From Chamaelirium japonicum (Eukaryota; Streptophyta; Magnoliopsida; Liliales; Melanthiaceae), in the NCBI GenBank assembly GCA_947650365.1, contig OX393555.1, positions 13,967,550-14,031,549 on the forward strand: a DNA stretch of 64,000 nt. Reading direction: 5' to 3'. Below the pieces are notes generated by a model. That model was given only the letters and a program-made list of their open reading frames with translations, had not been told where the DNA came from and made no database searches. Shown piece after piece: positions 22,375 through 32,400 of this stretch. The first letter of the stretch is position 1. Each line of letters starts with the position of its first letter. The translations under genes were made by a program, and so were the position numbers.

Positions 22375-23060
22375 GAGAAATGCCCTGGTTTTTAATAACC
22401 CCACAGGTAGACCTGTCATCGGATCGGATTAGGCTATATCCAAATCCGATCCGTTAAGTAAATGGGTTATCGGATTCGGACCGCTATCCAATCATCGGAT
22501 GAAAAAACCCAATCCATAGCCGCTTAAGTGCAGATTGGATTTGGATCAGAATCTGGATCATGGACAAGATTATATCGGACGGTTGTGATATCGTTGAGCG
22601 TCATTCCAAACTTGGGATGCGGAAGGGCCAGGATAAAATGTAAGTCTTGAGGGGGGGACGATGAGAATCTTTTTATATTAACCCTTAGGACCTTCGATCT
22701 AAAACAATCTAATCTAACAATGGATAAAATATAATATATTATGTTATAGTTTGTCGGATCGGATTGGCTGAAACTCGATCATATCCGATTTGTTATGTAA
22801 ACAGTAATCGATTCGGACCGTTATTGGATTATCTGATCAAAAAACCCTATCCATATCCGACTTAACGGATATGATTCGGATCGAAATCCGGTCCATTGAC
22901 TTGTCTACAGGTCGGAAGGCTCACCACTAAGACGAGAAGGAGGCCCCCCGCCTCTACAGAGCGAGATGAAATATGCCCGTAGCACTTATTTGAACCCTTG
23001 ACCAAGGCCTCGGGTTGCATATGTCTTACCAGCTGAACTATAAGAGTTGGAGACAACTTT
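22375..23060 (-). mobile_element. tRNA-derived SINE, copy 2 (split by a MITE)
   Basis: The minus strand shows an A-box-like TAGTTCAGCTGGTAAG (about 23040-23025) and, roughly 30 bases on, a B-box-like AAGGGTTCAAAT (about 23001-22990). The body matches copy 1 at 21463-21614 once the insert at 22409-22906 is set aside. The two copies are in the same orientation less than 1 kb apart. Confidence 0.65.
22409..22906. mobile_element. MITE (498 bp) inserted in SINE copy 2
   Basis: Ends AGACCTGTCATCGGATC and, in reverse complement, AGACAAGTCAATGGACC form imperfect inverted repeats. ACAGGT flanks both sides (22403-22408 and 22907-22912). The uninterrupted sister SINE has the corresponding CCCCACAGACTGGAAGG, an empty site. 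The interior holds two related direct repeats (about 22425-22560 and 22751-22885) built on GGATCGGATT words. It is probably hAT-like. Confidence 0.85.
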
Positions 23061-23208
23061 TGTATTGGTTCAGTACATTTGCAGTTTTAATCCAAAGCAA
23101 TATGAATTACTCGAATTATCAGCATTGTCATCCGTCTGCATACATTTGCAGTTTTCACCTAAAATGTTACCTTACTGTTGGAAAATACAAACATAGTATA
23201 CTTCTTTC

Positions 23209-23396
23209 ATGGAAAATACTATGCAGCCAGATCGGTCCATCCTAATGTGGCAGCTGATTACAGCCGTCCGTTGTATCCATCCCCTACCGCCGAACCGCAC
23301 TAAGCCCAAATAGCAGGAAAACGAATGGTGTGATCAGATGCTGCATCAGAATGGCCTGATCAAAATATAAAACTGGATGGCTGAGTAGCAGTTCTC
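23209..23396. mobile_element. Inverted-repeat MITE, first of an adjacent pair
   Basis: The left arm (GGAAAATACTATGCAGCC...) and right arm (...GGATGGCTGAGTAGCAGTTCTC) are imperfect reverse complements. The inner GGCAGCTGATTACAGCC is shared in the same orientation with the neighbour element. Exact ends are uncertain. Confidence 0.55.
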
Positions 23397-23402
23397 ATTG
23401 TC

Positions 23403-23600
23403 CATAGAGCAATGCTATTCAGCCGTCTGCTTTCCATCATGTCACGTGGCGCCTAATCACAGCCATTCCTTTGTTTGCCGGTCAGATTGAGTGCGATTCA
23501 CTTGTCGGGGTTCGGTGCAACTGATGGTTTGGATCAGGTGGCACGTCAAGATGGCCCGATCTGGATGGAAAGTAGGATGGCTAAATAGCATTTTCCCCCT
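23403..23600. mobile_element. Inverted-repeat MITE, second of an adjacent pair
   Basis: The left end GCAATGCTATTCAGCCGTC and right end (reverse complement GAAAATGCTATTTAGCCATC) match over about 30 bases. It is related to the element directly to its left, so the pair looks like a tandem duplication or two independent hits by one family. Confidence 0.6.
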
Positions 23601-23756
23601 TCATATGGTAGGTAAAGACTGCAATGTTACCTTACCAACTCATCTAATATCAAAGGGCCTAACAGTTTGTGTGTACTACATTCACATCTACAATCAAATG
23701 TGCCTCCATATTTTCCGTCAAATGTGTAAATACTACAATGTAGGAATCTAGCATGT

Positions 23757-24093
23757 ATTATAAGAGAACGATTTTGTTCACCGTCCTGACAGGTGGCGGA
23801 AGCATTACCTCCCAATGTGGACGGTTGGATGTATATGATATGACACCACCGACGTATGAACGTCAGTAGCGATTTATGATGTCACATACGATTTGCATCC
23901 AACGGTCTATGTTGGGAGGTAATGCTTCACAACCCTCTTAGAACGGTGCACAAGGGATGGCAACCAGGAGGGTTTGGTATTGTGGATAATCTCGCCCCAA
24001 TCTGTTCGAAACTCGCCTCGGTTTAACGTTGGGAGGTAATGCTTCGTCACCCTCTTAGGACGGTGAGCAAAACTGTTCTCGTATTTCAATATA
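23757..24093. mobile_element. Fold-back MITE with about 60-90 bp arms in copy A
   Basis: AAGAGAACGATTTTGTTCACC... up to GAAGCATTACCTCCCAA on the left returns as reverse complement at about 24025-24093. Between them another GTTGGGAGGTAATGCTTC arm (about 23912-23929) shows an internal duplication of the right arm, together with a piece resembling a hAT end (GGGATGGCAACC). The same arrangement, diverged, is present in copy B at about 44785-45095. Confidence 0.65.
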
Positions 24094-24619
24094 ACCAATG
24101 CTTTCTAGTTAGGATGGCAATCGGGCGGATTTGGCATTGTGGAAAATTGAGCCACAAATCCGTTCGAAATTCGCCTCAGTTTGACGGATAAATCCCAATT
24201 TGGTCTCACTTGTATCATCAAAAACCCAAAACGTCTTGCTTCAACCCGCTTATGCTTGGCAGGATGGGTCAGGGCGGATTAGAACGAGTTGTATTTTTTT
24301 ATGAAGTATAATTTATCGGTGGAAATAAAAGTGTACCACTGCAATGGAATTATTAGGATTATTGTACTCATTAAATGTCAAAATATGTATTTGTGATAAA
24401 TACCATGGACTAGGATGAGGTGGGCTAAAACTCGACCTTGACCTTTTTGGAGGGGGAATTTATGATCCATTCTTCTAATGAACTTTCATTTACATTAAGG
24501 ACAAACAAAACTTTTCTGTTAAAGGACTCATATGCACTTCTATTAACCATCTAGTTAAATCGGTTTCACAATATGAGAAAAAAGTTTCAGAATTTCGTCT
24601 TGTGAAACCTTAACACTAC

Positions 24620-24790
24620 TTCTATACCCTAAATAATGAATCCTAAACCTAATCCTAATTCTATACCCTAAATAGTGAGCCCTAACCCTAACTCTAATTC
24701 TATACCCTAAATAGTGAAACCTAACCGAAGCCTAACCCTAATTCTATTCCTCAACAGTGAATCTTAACCCTAAATCTAACCCAAATCCTT
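24620..24790. repeat. CCCTAA-like degenerate minisatellite in copy A
   Basis: TAACCCTAA-type words alternate with TTCTATACCCTAAATAGTGA in about five or six irregular units. The matching array in copy B is at 45687-45875. It resembles the plant telomere repeat only in part and is not a clean (CCCTAAA)n tract. Confidence 0.65.
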
Positions 24791-25434
24791 GTAGCAAGAG
24801 TGAGTACATTGATTATTAGCTGGAACAGTATCTCATCGATAGTTTTGGTATTTTAAAAAAATAAATCATAAATAACGGTTGGAAGTGGACATATTATGAG
24901 GACCAAACATTGTACATGATTAGCTCTTAATCTAAACCCATTTTGTGGACTTCATGGAAATGGATAATATTTGGTGGGCTTAATGTAAACCAACACTATT
25001 ACAGTGGACTAAACCTGATTACCCCCTCTTTATTCAAAATTTTCAAATATGTCCCAAAGTCCTTTAAAATCGCATTAATCCTGTCTCAAAATGGATAGTT
25101 CAGATTGGATCACCACAATGATCCGCTCCATTGCCCTCCTACTTCCATGCACCTTCAAAGGGGAACCAAGTTTTTCCCTTCGAGGAGTCTTTATGTTTTT
25201 CATTAAATCTATTGTTAGACATCTTGTTCTTCAAATAAACTCACTTCAACTCTAATAAAGGGCTACTCTTTGGTGCTCGACTCCACATGTTTTGGACCCG
25301 GTCTTAAGCTATTGCAACATTGAGCTAAGGAAAAACATGCTAGTTACAATATATTAGTTATCCCATATCGAAACTGTTTATCAAAAGAGTTTTGATTGCT
25401 CACCCCCACCTAAAATCAACATAAAAAATTCTTT

Positions 25435-26575
25435 TACTTTTATTTTTTTTGGAAATCAACTCTCCTTTATAAATTCTAAGAATCATTCTGATGTGCCTGG
25501 TTACTGTGTTCACCAAGTCCCACATCTGAATAGTCATTAGGGGTTGTAGAGGGTGTTGAGCTATATTGATAATCAAAGCATCCTTACAAATGATATCTAG
25601 AACACACAAAGGTGTTGAGAAGGACGACCACTCTTGAAACAAGGAGTGGTTTACAACAAATTTAGCAAGCCCGTGGGCAGCAACATTTCCTCGTCTAGGT
25701 ACAAACTTGACTTTAGTGAATGGTTTTGTGCTTCAGCAACAATCTGCATTCTTTATTTACTGAGATTAGCCTCTAAGGGATAACTCCCTCCCTATCATTG
25801 ATCAACATGACAATTGATTGAGCATCTCCTTCTATAGTGACTGGATTGGTAAACTTCGAACATAGCATATGTCCTAATTTGAAACTCTCGGCTTTCACAA
25901 GTTATGTTAGAGAGGATGGTATCTTCATTGAGGAGCCCAAAACTAGGGGCCCTTTCGCATCTCTAACAATAGCCGCCACTGCAGAATGAGTAGGTTTAGT
26001 AGCTCCATCCATATTAATTTTAAGCTCTCCTTGTTTCGAAAAAACCCATGTAGTGGCTATTATATTTCTTTAGGATTGAGGGATGAATTTCTCATATGGG
26101 TTGGACTCTTCTTCCCAAGCTCTAGAATAATCATTGAAGGAGGTAGTAATACCTTGGATTACTCGGATGGGGCTCGTATCCTTGTGATCAGATCTTTGTG
26201 CATCGAGCTTTCTAAATGAGCCATAACGTTATAACTGCAAGGCGGAAGTAATCTGGATTAGAATTCGTAGTAATCCCTTTTTTTGATCCATTCCGATGTC
26301 GATAATTAAACTGATCTGGTGTCTAATAAGAGGGGTGAGCCAAACCAAATAGCTGCTACGAAGGGGCATAAAAAGAATAGATGCTCTAAGTTTTCTTTGT
26401 CTTTGGAACAAAAAAGACATATGTTATCCATGGGCGGGATCCTCCTGCTTAAAGTATCTCTTGTGGGAATGATATTAGATAATAGTCTCCAAATAAACAT
26501 AAAGGAGCTTTGGTGGAAAATTTTTAATGGCCCAGATCTTACGCCATACAGGGTCAAGGAGGATCTAGGGGCATT
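25435..26575 (-). mobile_element. Truncated LINE fragment in repeat copy A
   Basis: The minus strand from about 26557 encodes a zf-RVT region (WRLLSNIIPTRDTL, CLFCSKDKENLEHLFFLCP). It is followed downstream by an RNase H-like stretch (about 26050-25640, with INMDGATKPT and GNVAAHGLAKF readable across stops). The 3' end abuts a T-rich tract on the plus strand (about 25437-25450), consistent with a poly(A) tail. Several stops and frame changes are present, and the reverse transcriptase is missing. Repeat copy B lacks this fragment, with flanking homology closing up at about 46610-46665. Confidence 0.8.
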
Positions 26576-27358
26576 GGTGACCAGTTGCAGCCATCTACTG
26601 TGATATCATTGATATCGTCTACATGTGGCGATAATTAATCTCATGTAAGCTATCTTTGGCTAAGTGGTTGCGCCTGACTTCCACAAATTTTAACTTAAGC
26701 AAATCCTAGTTTTTTTTTCTTTATATGGAGTTGACTTTGCTAAGCCGCCACATACCTTAAGAAAAAATATACATTACCGAGGAGAGAGAAACTACTGGTG
26801 AGGGGTGCAGTTTCTCTTTCTTCTGCTCTCCCTTCGCGTTGCAACGAATGGGGTGGGTGAGGTGCCCTTTCGGGCGGGAATTGAAAAGGCTTCCAAACAT
26901 GACCTTGTTGAATTTAGTTTCTCATTTTAAAGTTTTTTTAAGGATAAAGTGGCATCTCGGGAAGGAGGGGGTTAGGTAATCATTACTTCTATATAAAATC
27001 TATTCGCAGGGTGCAAACTGGTAAAACCCTAGGAGTCCGATATTATGAGAAAAACACAATGACTTATTTAGATAGACTACCAAGATATACATACATCACC
27101 AAAAACACGACAAAAAAGAGAAGCCACTAAAATAAAGTGGCCAGAGTTGCATTTGAGGGATGATTAACCTCCTAGTCCGATTGACTCTCAAAGAGAAGCC
27201 AAGTGTCATGTATAAAAAAAATTGTTCAGGTTCAGTTACTAACCTTAACTTAGTGTGGGCATCGAAATTAGCCCACGGGTCGAACCCGATTTTTACACAA
27301 AAAAATAGGCCCGCACCCGACGGCCTTCGGGTCAAACCCGATTTTTTACAAAAAAAAT

Positions 27359-27551
27359 GGGCCTGCACACAACGGCCCGCATGCGAAACTTGGGCCCGCA
27401 CACAACGGCCCGCATGCGAAACTGGGCCCGCACACAACGGCCCGCATGCGAAACTCGGCCCGCACACAACGGCCCGCATGCGAAACTCGGCCCGCACACA
27501 ACGGCCCGCATGCGAAACTCGGCCCGCACACAACGGCCCGCGTACGAACTA
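27359..27551. repeat. 30-bp tandem array in the Tat LTR (six units)
   Basis: Units of CCGCACACAACGGCCCGCAT plus GCGAAACTCGG repeat about six times with 30-32 base spacing. An identical array lies in the 3' LTR at about 42297-42489. It creates low-complexity open frames on both strands. Confidence 0.9.
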
Positions 27552-28123
27552 GGCCCACGTGCGAACTCAATTCGCGCGCCATGGCCCGACCCAAAGCAAA
27601 CGGGTCCCACCGGACCCGCAACTCGGACACAAGGAGGGGAGGGGGGGGCCCACCGGCCCCCCTTCTAGAAAACCGTGCCCCCCTCTTTGTGGAGAGGTGG
27701 GGCCGGCCCTTCTAGAAATCCGTGCCCCCCCCTCTTCATGAAGAGGTGGGGCCGGCCATAAAGAAAAAGAAAAAGAAAAAGAAAAGAAAAAGAAAAGAAA
27801 AGAAAAAGAAAAAGAGAAAAAGTCAAAACCGCCTTGATGCGGGGGGAGGTGGCGTGGATGTCTACACAACCGTAGATCCGCGACGATCCCTCGATCCAAC
27901 GGACAAGATGACGTTGCGTCGCCATCCGATCCAAAAGTGCAACAAAATAACAACTCGATCTTTAAAGATCGAGTCACAACTAGCCCATAACCACTCCAAC
28001 TAAAAAGGAGGAAATCGGGTTTGTTTCCCCAAATAAGGGAACAATATCTCGATGGTTATGAGGGGAGAGATTGGAGGAAACAATAAGATTTCAGCAATAT
28101 CTCCCCCAACCGCCCCCCTTTGC

Positions 28124-28133
28124 CTATAAATAG
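28124..28133 (+). promoter_or_regulatory. TATA box of the Tat 5' LTR
   Basis: CTATAAATAG lies about 870 bases into the LTR. The same motif is at 43062-43071 in the 3' LTR. It is the best candidate for the element's RNA polymerase II promoter. Confidence 0.7.
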
Positions 28134-28510
28134 AAGGGGTCGGGGAAGGCATCAAGGGTCCGAAAGCCGAAGACGAAAGAGCTTCGCAAGAGAAGCTCCA
28201 ACGCTCGAAGACCGAAGGCTTCACGAGGCACGGCAAGCATATCCTACGGGAGTCCTTGGCCCTTCAAGTCCTCATCAACGTGAAGACCTTGCACTCGGAG
28301 ATCAAAGCTTCGACTCCTCGCACGAAGAAGAAAGCTTGGAGAAGAAGACCCGGAGCCGTCATCACCCGATCGCTCCAACGATCTTCACCAGCTCCGAAGA
28401 CGCCATAAGCAAAGGCCGGAGAAGAAGATCGAAGCCGACAATACCCGTCGTCTTCAGCAAAGGCGTCGACTCCTCGCACGAAGAAGAAAGCCGGGAGAAG
28501 AAAGCCTGAA

Positions 28511-28735
28511 GCCGGTGCTACCCCTGCCGCCTTCGTCAACCAAAAGCCGACGCTACAACCGTCGTGCCAAAGCCGGTGCTACCCCCACCGTGTTCATCAA
28601 CAAAAGTCGACACTATAACCGTCGCACGGAGACCGGTGCTACACCCGCCGTCTTCATCAACGAAAGCCGACGCTACAACCGTCGCACGAGCATCGGTGCT
28701 ACCCCCGCCGAAAAGTCAAGACCGACGCCACAACC
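28511..28735. repeat. 60-bp tandem array in the Tat LTR (nearly four units)
   Basis: GCCGGTGCTACCCC-type starts recur at 28511, 28572, 28632 and 28692, each followed by AAAGCCGACGCTACAACCGT-like sequence. The 3' LTR holds the same array at about 43449-43673. Confidence 0.85.
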
Positions 28736-29495
28736 GTCGAGGAAGCCGAAAGAATAAATAAGCCTTGAAGAAGTAACGCCAGTCGTTCGAGAAGGAGATC
28801 GAGTCAGAGCTAAAGTCAAAGCCGACGCAAGAAGCCAAAGCAAACGCACCGGTAAAGCCCGCGCTAAAGCAACGCACGTGCCAAAGCCAAGCAACTACGA
28901 CGGTCACGAGCAAAGCACCGCACGTTCTAGCCGATACGACGCGAAGTCCGGAAGAACTAAAGCATCGCAAGTCTCTACCCGCCTACGTTCAAGCGCAAGC
29001 GCCAAAGCAAAGCAAACGCCAGAGCCAAGCCAAAGCTACGCCAAAGCCGAAAGCTAAAGCCAAAGCCGAAGCCAAAAACACGATCGACGCCGCGAACCGA
29101 CGATCAAGGACGCCGAGGTCGAGCAAGGATCGAGGAAGACACGAAGACCAAGGAACGAAGCCCAAAGCCTCCCTAGCCGAGAAAGCGCGAAGCACGGAAG
29201 GGACAAAATCAACGGTGGAAATTCCTTAGCCTCTCAAAAACCCTCACCCTGTAAAGACCTCTGTCCTGGGCAACCCCTTCAGAGCTCTCACACGAACACC
29301 ACGTGGAGACGCGGATCAAAGGGACCCTCCAGAGGATCTCTCCCACAATCTCCTGATCAAAGAAAATTTGTAATCTCGTGTGATCCGCAATAAAGACGAC
29401 CCGAATCTTTTTCCGCGACCACAGATTTCTGGCACGCCCGGTGGGACCTCCTCTCCTTTCATCCGTACGTTTGAAGGAGTTGCTTCAAGTTCGCC

Positions 29496-32400
29496 ATGGC
29501 CGGAACGAACGACAATACGTTTGCTCCAACAAGCCTCTCACCTATCGCTGAGTCTCCACTACTCCAACAAGGCGATCCAGAAAACCCGGTGGATGACATT
29601 CCCCCGGTAGTACGCGTTTACACTCGGCGTACTCAAACTCTTGCGGACTTCTTCACGCCAGAAACTGCTGCTGAAGGTGCTCGCCAAATCACCAATGAGG
29701 CCTTGGTGCATGAAGAAACAAGCCTCAATCCTGGAACATCTGTCCAGAAATTTGGGGAGGACCAGCCCCAACCCCGAACCCGTTCGGGTTCTCCAGCGGA
29801 CTTTGCACCTCCCTTGCCGGGGGCGAACATCCGTCATCAAGCAGAAGCAAGTCAGCGTAACTACGTCTCCGACGACGATGGCGAGGGTGCAGGAGTACAA
29901 CATCGAGATGTCCTGCGGCATCATCCTCCTTCCGCTCTCCAGCTCCAAGTCATGCAAATGGGTGAACACATGGCTCAGCTCACCCGACTAATGGAAGAGA
30001 AAGATCGTCACATCAACACCTTGCTTCAGAGGCTGAGTACCAGGGATGTCGCAACATTCGGTCAACCTCCTGCTTCTCCAGTAGCTGCTCCAGCCCCGTC
30101 TCCAACTCCCACTCTTGCAGAAGTTGGCCCGGCAACACTAGCAACTGCTCCTGCACTTTCCTCGGCCCCCGTGCCGGTCTCGATAGCCGCGCAACCTTCA
30201 GTGGAAGCAACAATGAATGCCCAGCAAATACAAGCACTGGTGGCTGACATGATGCGTTCCCACGGCGGCAGCCTACCTCCGATCACGGCGGCATACTCAA
30301 AGCCTTACACCGCAAGGATCCAGCAGCTGCGCTTCCCTACCGGGTTCCAGCCACCAAAGTTTCAACACTTCGACGGAAAGGGGAACCCAAGGCAACACAT
30401 TGCCCACTTCGTCGAAACTTGCAACAACGCCGGCACATACGGCGACGAGATGGTGAAGCAGTTCGTTCGCACCCTCAAAGGTAACGCTTTTGATTGGTAT
30501 GTTGACCTTCCTCCAGGATCCATTGACAGCTGGGATCAAATGGAAAGAGAATTCCTCAACCGCTTCTACAGCACTCGGCGCATCGTTAGCATGACCGAGC
30601 TTACTGCCGTCAAGCAAAGGAAGGACGAGTCAGTAATCGACTACATCGATCGATGGAGGAATCTCGCCCTGAATTCACGAGACCGTTTGTCGGAAGACTC
30701 GGCTATCGAGATGTGCACCCAAGGCATGCACTGGGGCTTACTCTACATCCTCAAGGGGATCAAGCCTCGGTCCTTCGAAGAACTCGCAACTCGAGCCCAC
30801 GACATGGAGCTCAGCTTAGCAAATCGCGGGGATTCAAAGACCAAAGACTTCCTGAAGGTGGAAAAGAAAGACAAACCGCCGGCACCCAAATCAAAGCAAG
30901 TTAACGTCACCGACATCGCCTCGGCCTCCAAGCCACTCAAAATCAGTGGCAAACCGGATCAAGAAAAGGGAGCTGCTATACCACCGCCTCCATCTCAAAG
31001 ACAGTCAAAGATGACTCTAGAAGAACTCGAGGCCAAAGAGTATCCCTTTCCAGACTCGGAAGTCTCCTCCATGTTCGATCAACTGCTACAAGAAAAGATG
31101 ATCGAGCTTCCTCCTTCAAAAAGGCCCGAACAGATGCATCGGGTCAACGATCCGCTCTTCTGCAAATACCATCGGCTGGTTAGCCATCCTATTGAAAAGT
31201 GTTTCGTCTTCAAAGAAAAGATCATGGCACTCGCAAAGCAAGGAAAAATCGAGATCGACTCCAGCGATGTTGCAACGGCAAACATGACGTCCATCACCTT
31301 TGGTTCGTTTCAACCAGTACTCGTTGCTACTCACCAGAGAAGGCCCAAGTTGCGCATCAATCGCCAAAGGCCAATTGCAAAGTTAGCTACACGACGGAAA
31401 GTCTCAAGACGACAGCAGTACGCTCCTAAGCTCGCTGAGGAAGAAACGTCACTGCCCTGGGGGCAACCGTCATCTACATCAATGTCTCTCTCAAACAAAG
31501 CTATGTCCCAGCGGAATCTCCAGACGAGGTACGAGGAAGGAGACCCGGAGGTCGGTCTGTTAGGCCAGCCCTCAGGTAAATTCGACTACTACGTCCTCTA
31601 TTCCAGACCTTCGTCTGTCTCGATGGAAGAAATCAAGCCCACCGGCTGGGAGTCAGAAGGCGAGCCACCAAGGTCCCCAGAGGAGCAAGGCTCCCCGAAT
31701 CACGGAGAACCCACGAATCTCCAGACAAGGTACGAACAAGGAGACCCGGAGGTCGGCCTGTTAGGCCAGCCCTCAGGTAAATTCGACTACCACGTCCTCT
31801 ATTCCAAACCTCCGTCTGTCTCAATAGAAGAAATCAAGCCCACCGGCTGGGAGTCAGAAGGCGAACCACCAAGGTCCCCAGAGAAGCAGGTCTCCCTGAC
31901 CCATGAAGAACCTACAGCTGCCATTCCAGACCTTCACCTTGGTAACGAAGAATCCACTGATGAAGATGCCTGGGTCATGTTACCCCGCAGACGAAGGCCA
32001 TGGATGCCAAAAAGTCGCAAGCTCGATCGGGTAACAAGGAAGCTTCCAGAACGAAAAACTTACAAAAAGAAAAGCAAAGCTCCAGGAAGGAGGGGATTCA
32101 AAGTACCGCCGGCAGATCCTGATGATCTTCTCCTGCAAAACCCTCCAGAACCGACAACGTTGCAGGAGTTCTTCCCCGATTACTTCCTCCCATCTGATCA
32201 GCAATGCGAAGCCTCCTGTTGCATGGTTGAGATTCACACGGCACCGGAAGAAGAAGATAGGATCAAGCCTTCTGAAGAAAGCAACACCGACAACGAGGAG
32301 GATGATTTCGACAAAGAAAACACTGCTGCTTGCGATGAGGCAATTCTACACTTGCCACTCATAGAAGTACTACACCTCCCAGAGAAAGCTCGCCTAGCAA

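Larger units (their letters stand above)
23622..27235. repeat. Direct repeat copy A (with LINE insert)
   Basis: From CTGCAATGTTACCTTACC to about AAGCCAAGTGTCATG, this sequence parallels 44615-47297 in order and orientation, with many substitutions and indels. Shared landmarks include the fold-back at 23757-24093, the CCCTAA-like array, GGTGCTCGACTCCACATG, and CGAGGAGAGAGAAA near 26780. It contains no intact gene. Its nature (old element or plain tandem duplication) is unknown. Confidence 0.85.
27254..29423 (+). repeat. 5' LTR of the Tat element
   Basis: It begins TGTGGGCATCG and ends CGCGACCACA. It contains, in order, a 30-bp tandem repeat array (about 27359-27550), a purine tract of AAAGA units (about 27760-27825), a TATA box and a 60-bp tandem repeat (28511-28735). 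The open frames inside it occur again in the other LTR and are not genes. Confidence 0.95.

Noticed and set aside
24620-24790. True interstitial telomere tract
   Set aside because: The units are irregular and mixed with unrelated words; no clean run of the seven-base plant telomere repeat exists.
27096-27610. Cysteine-rich repeated frames, or a CRISPR-like array
   Set aside because: The 30-bp units have no unique spacers, lie inside an LTR and recur identically in the other LTR of a plant retroelement.
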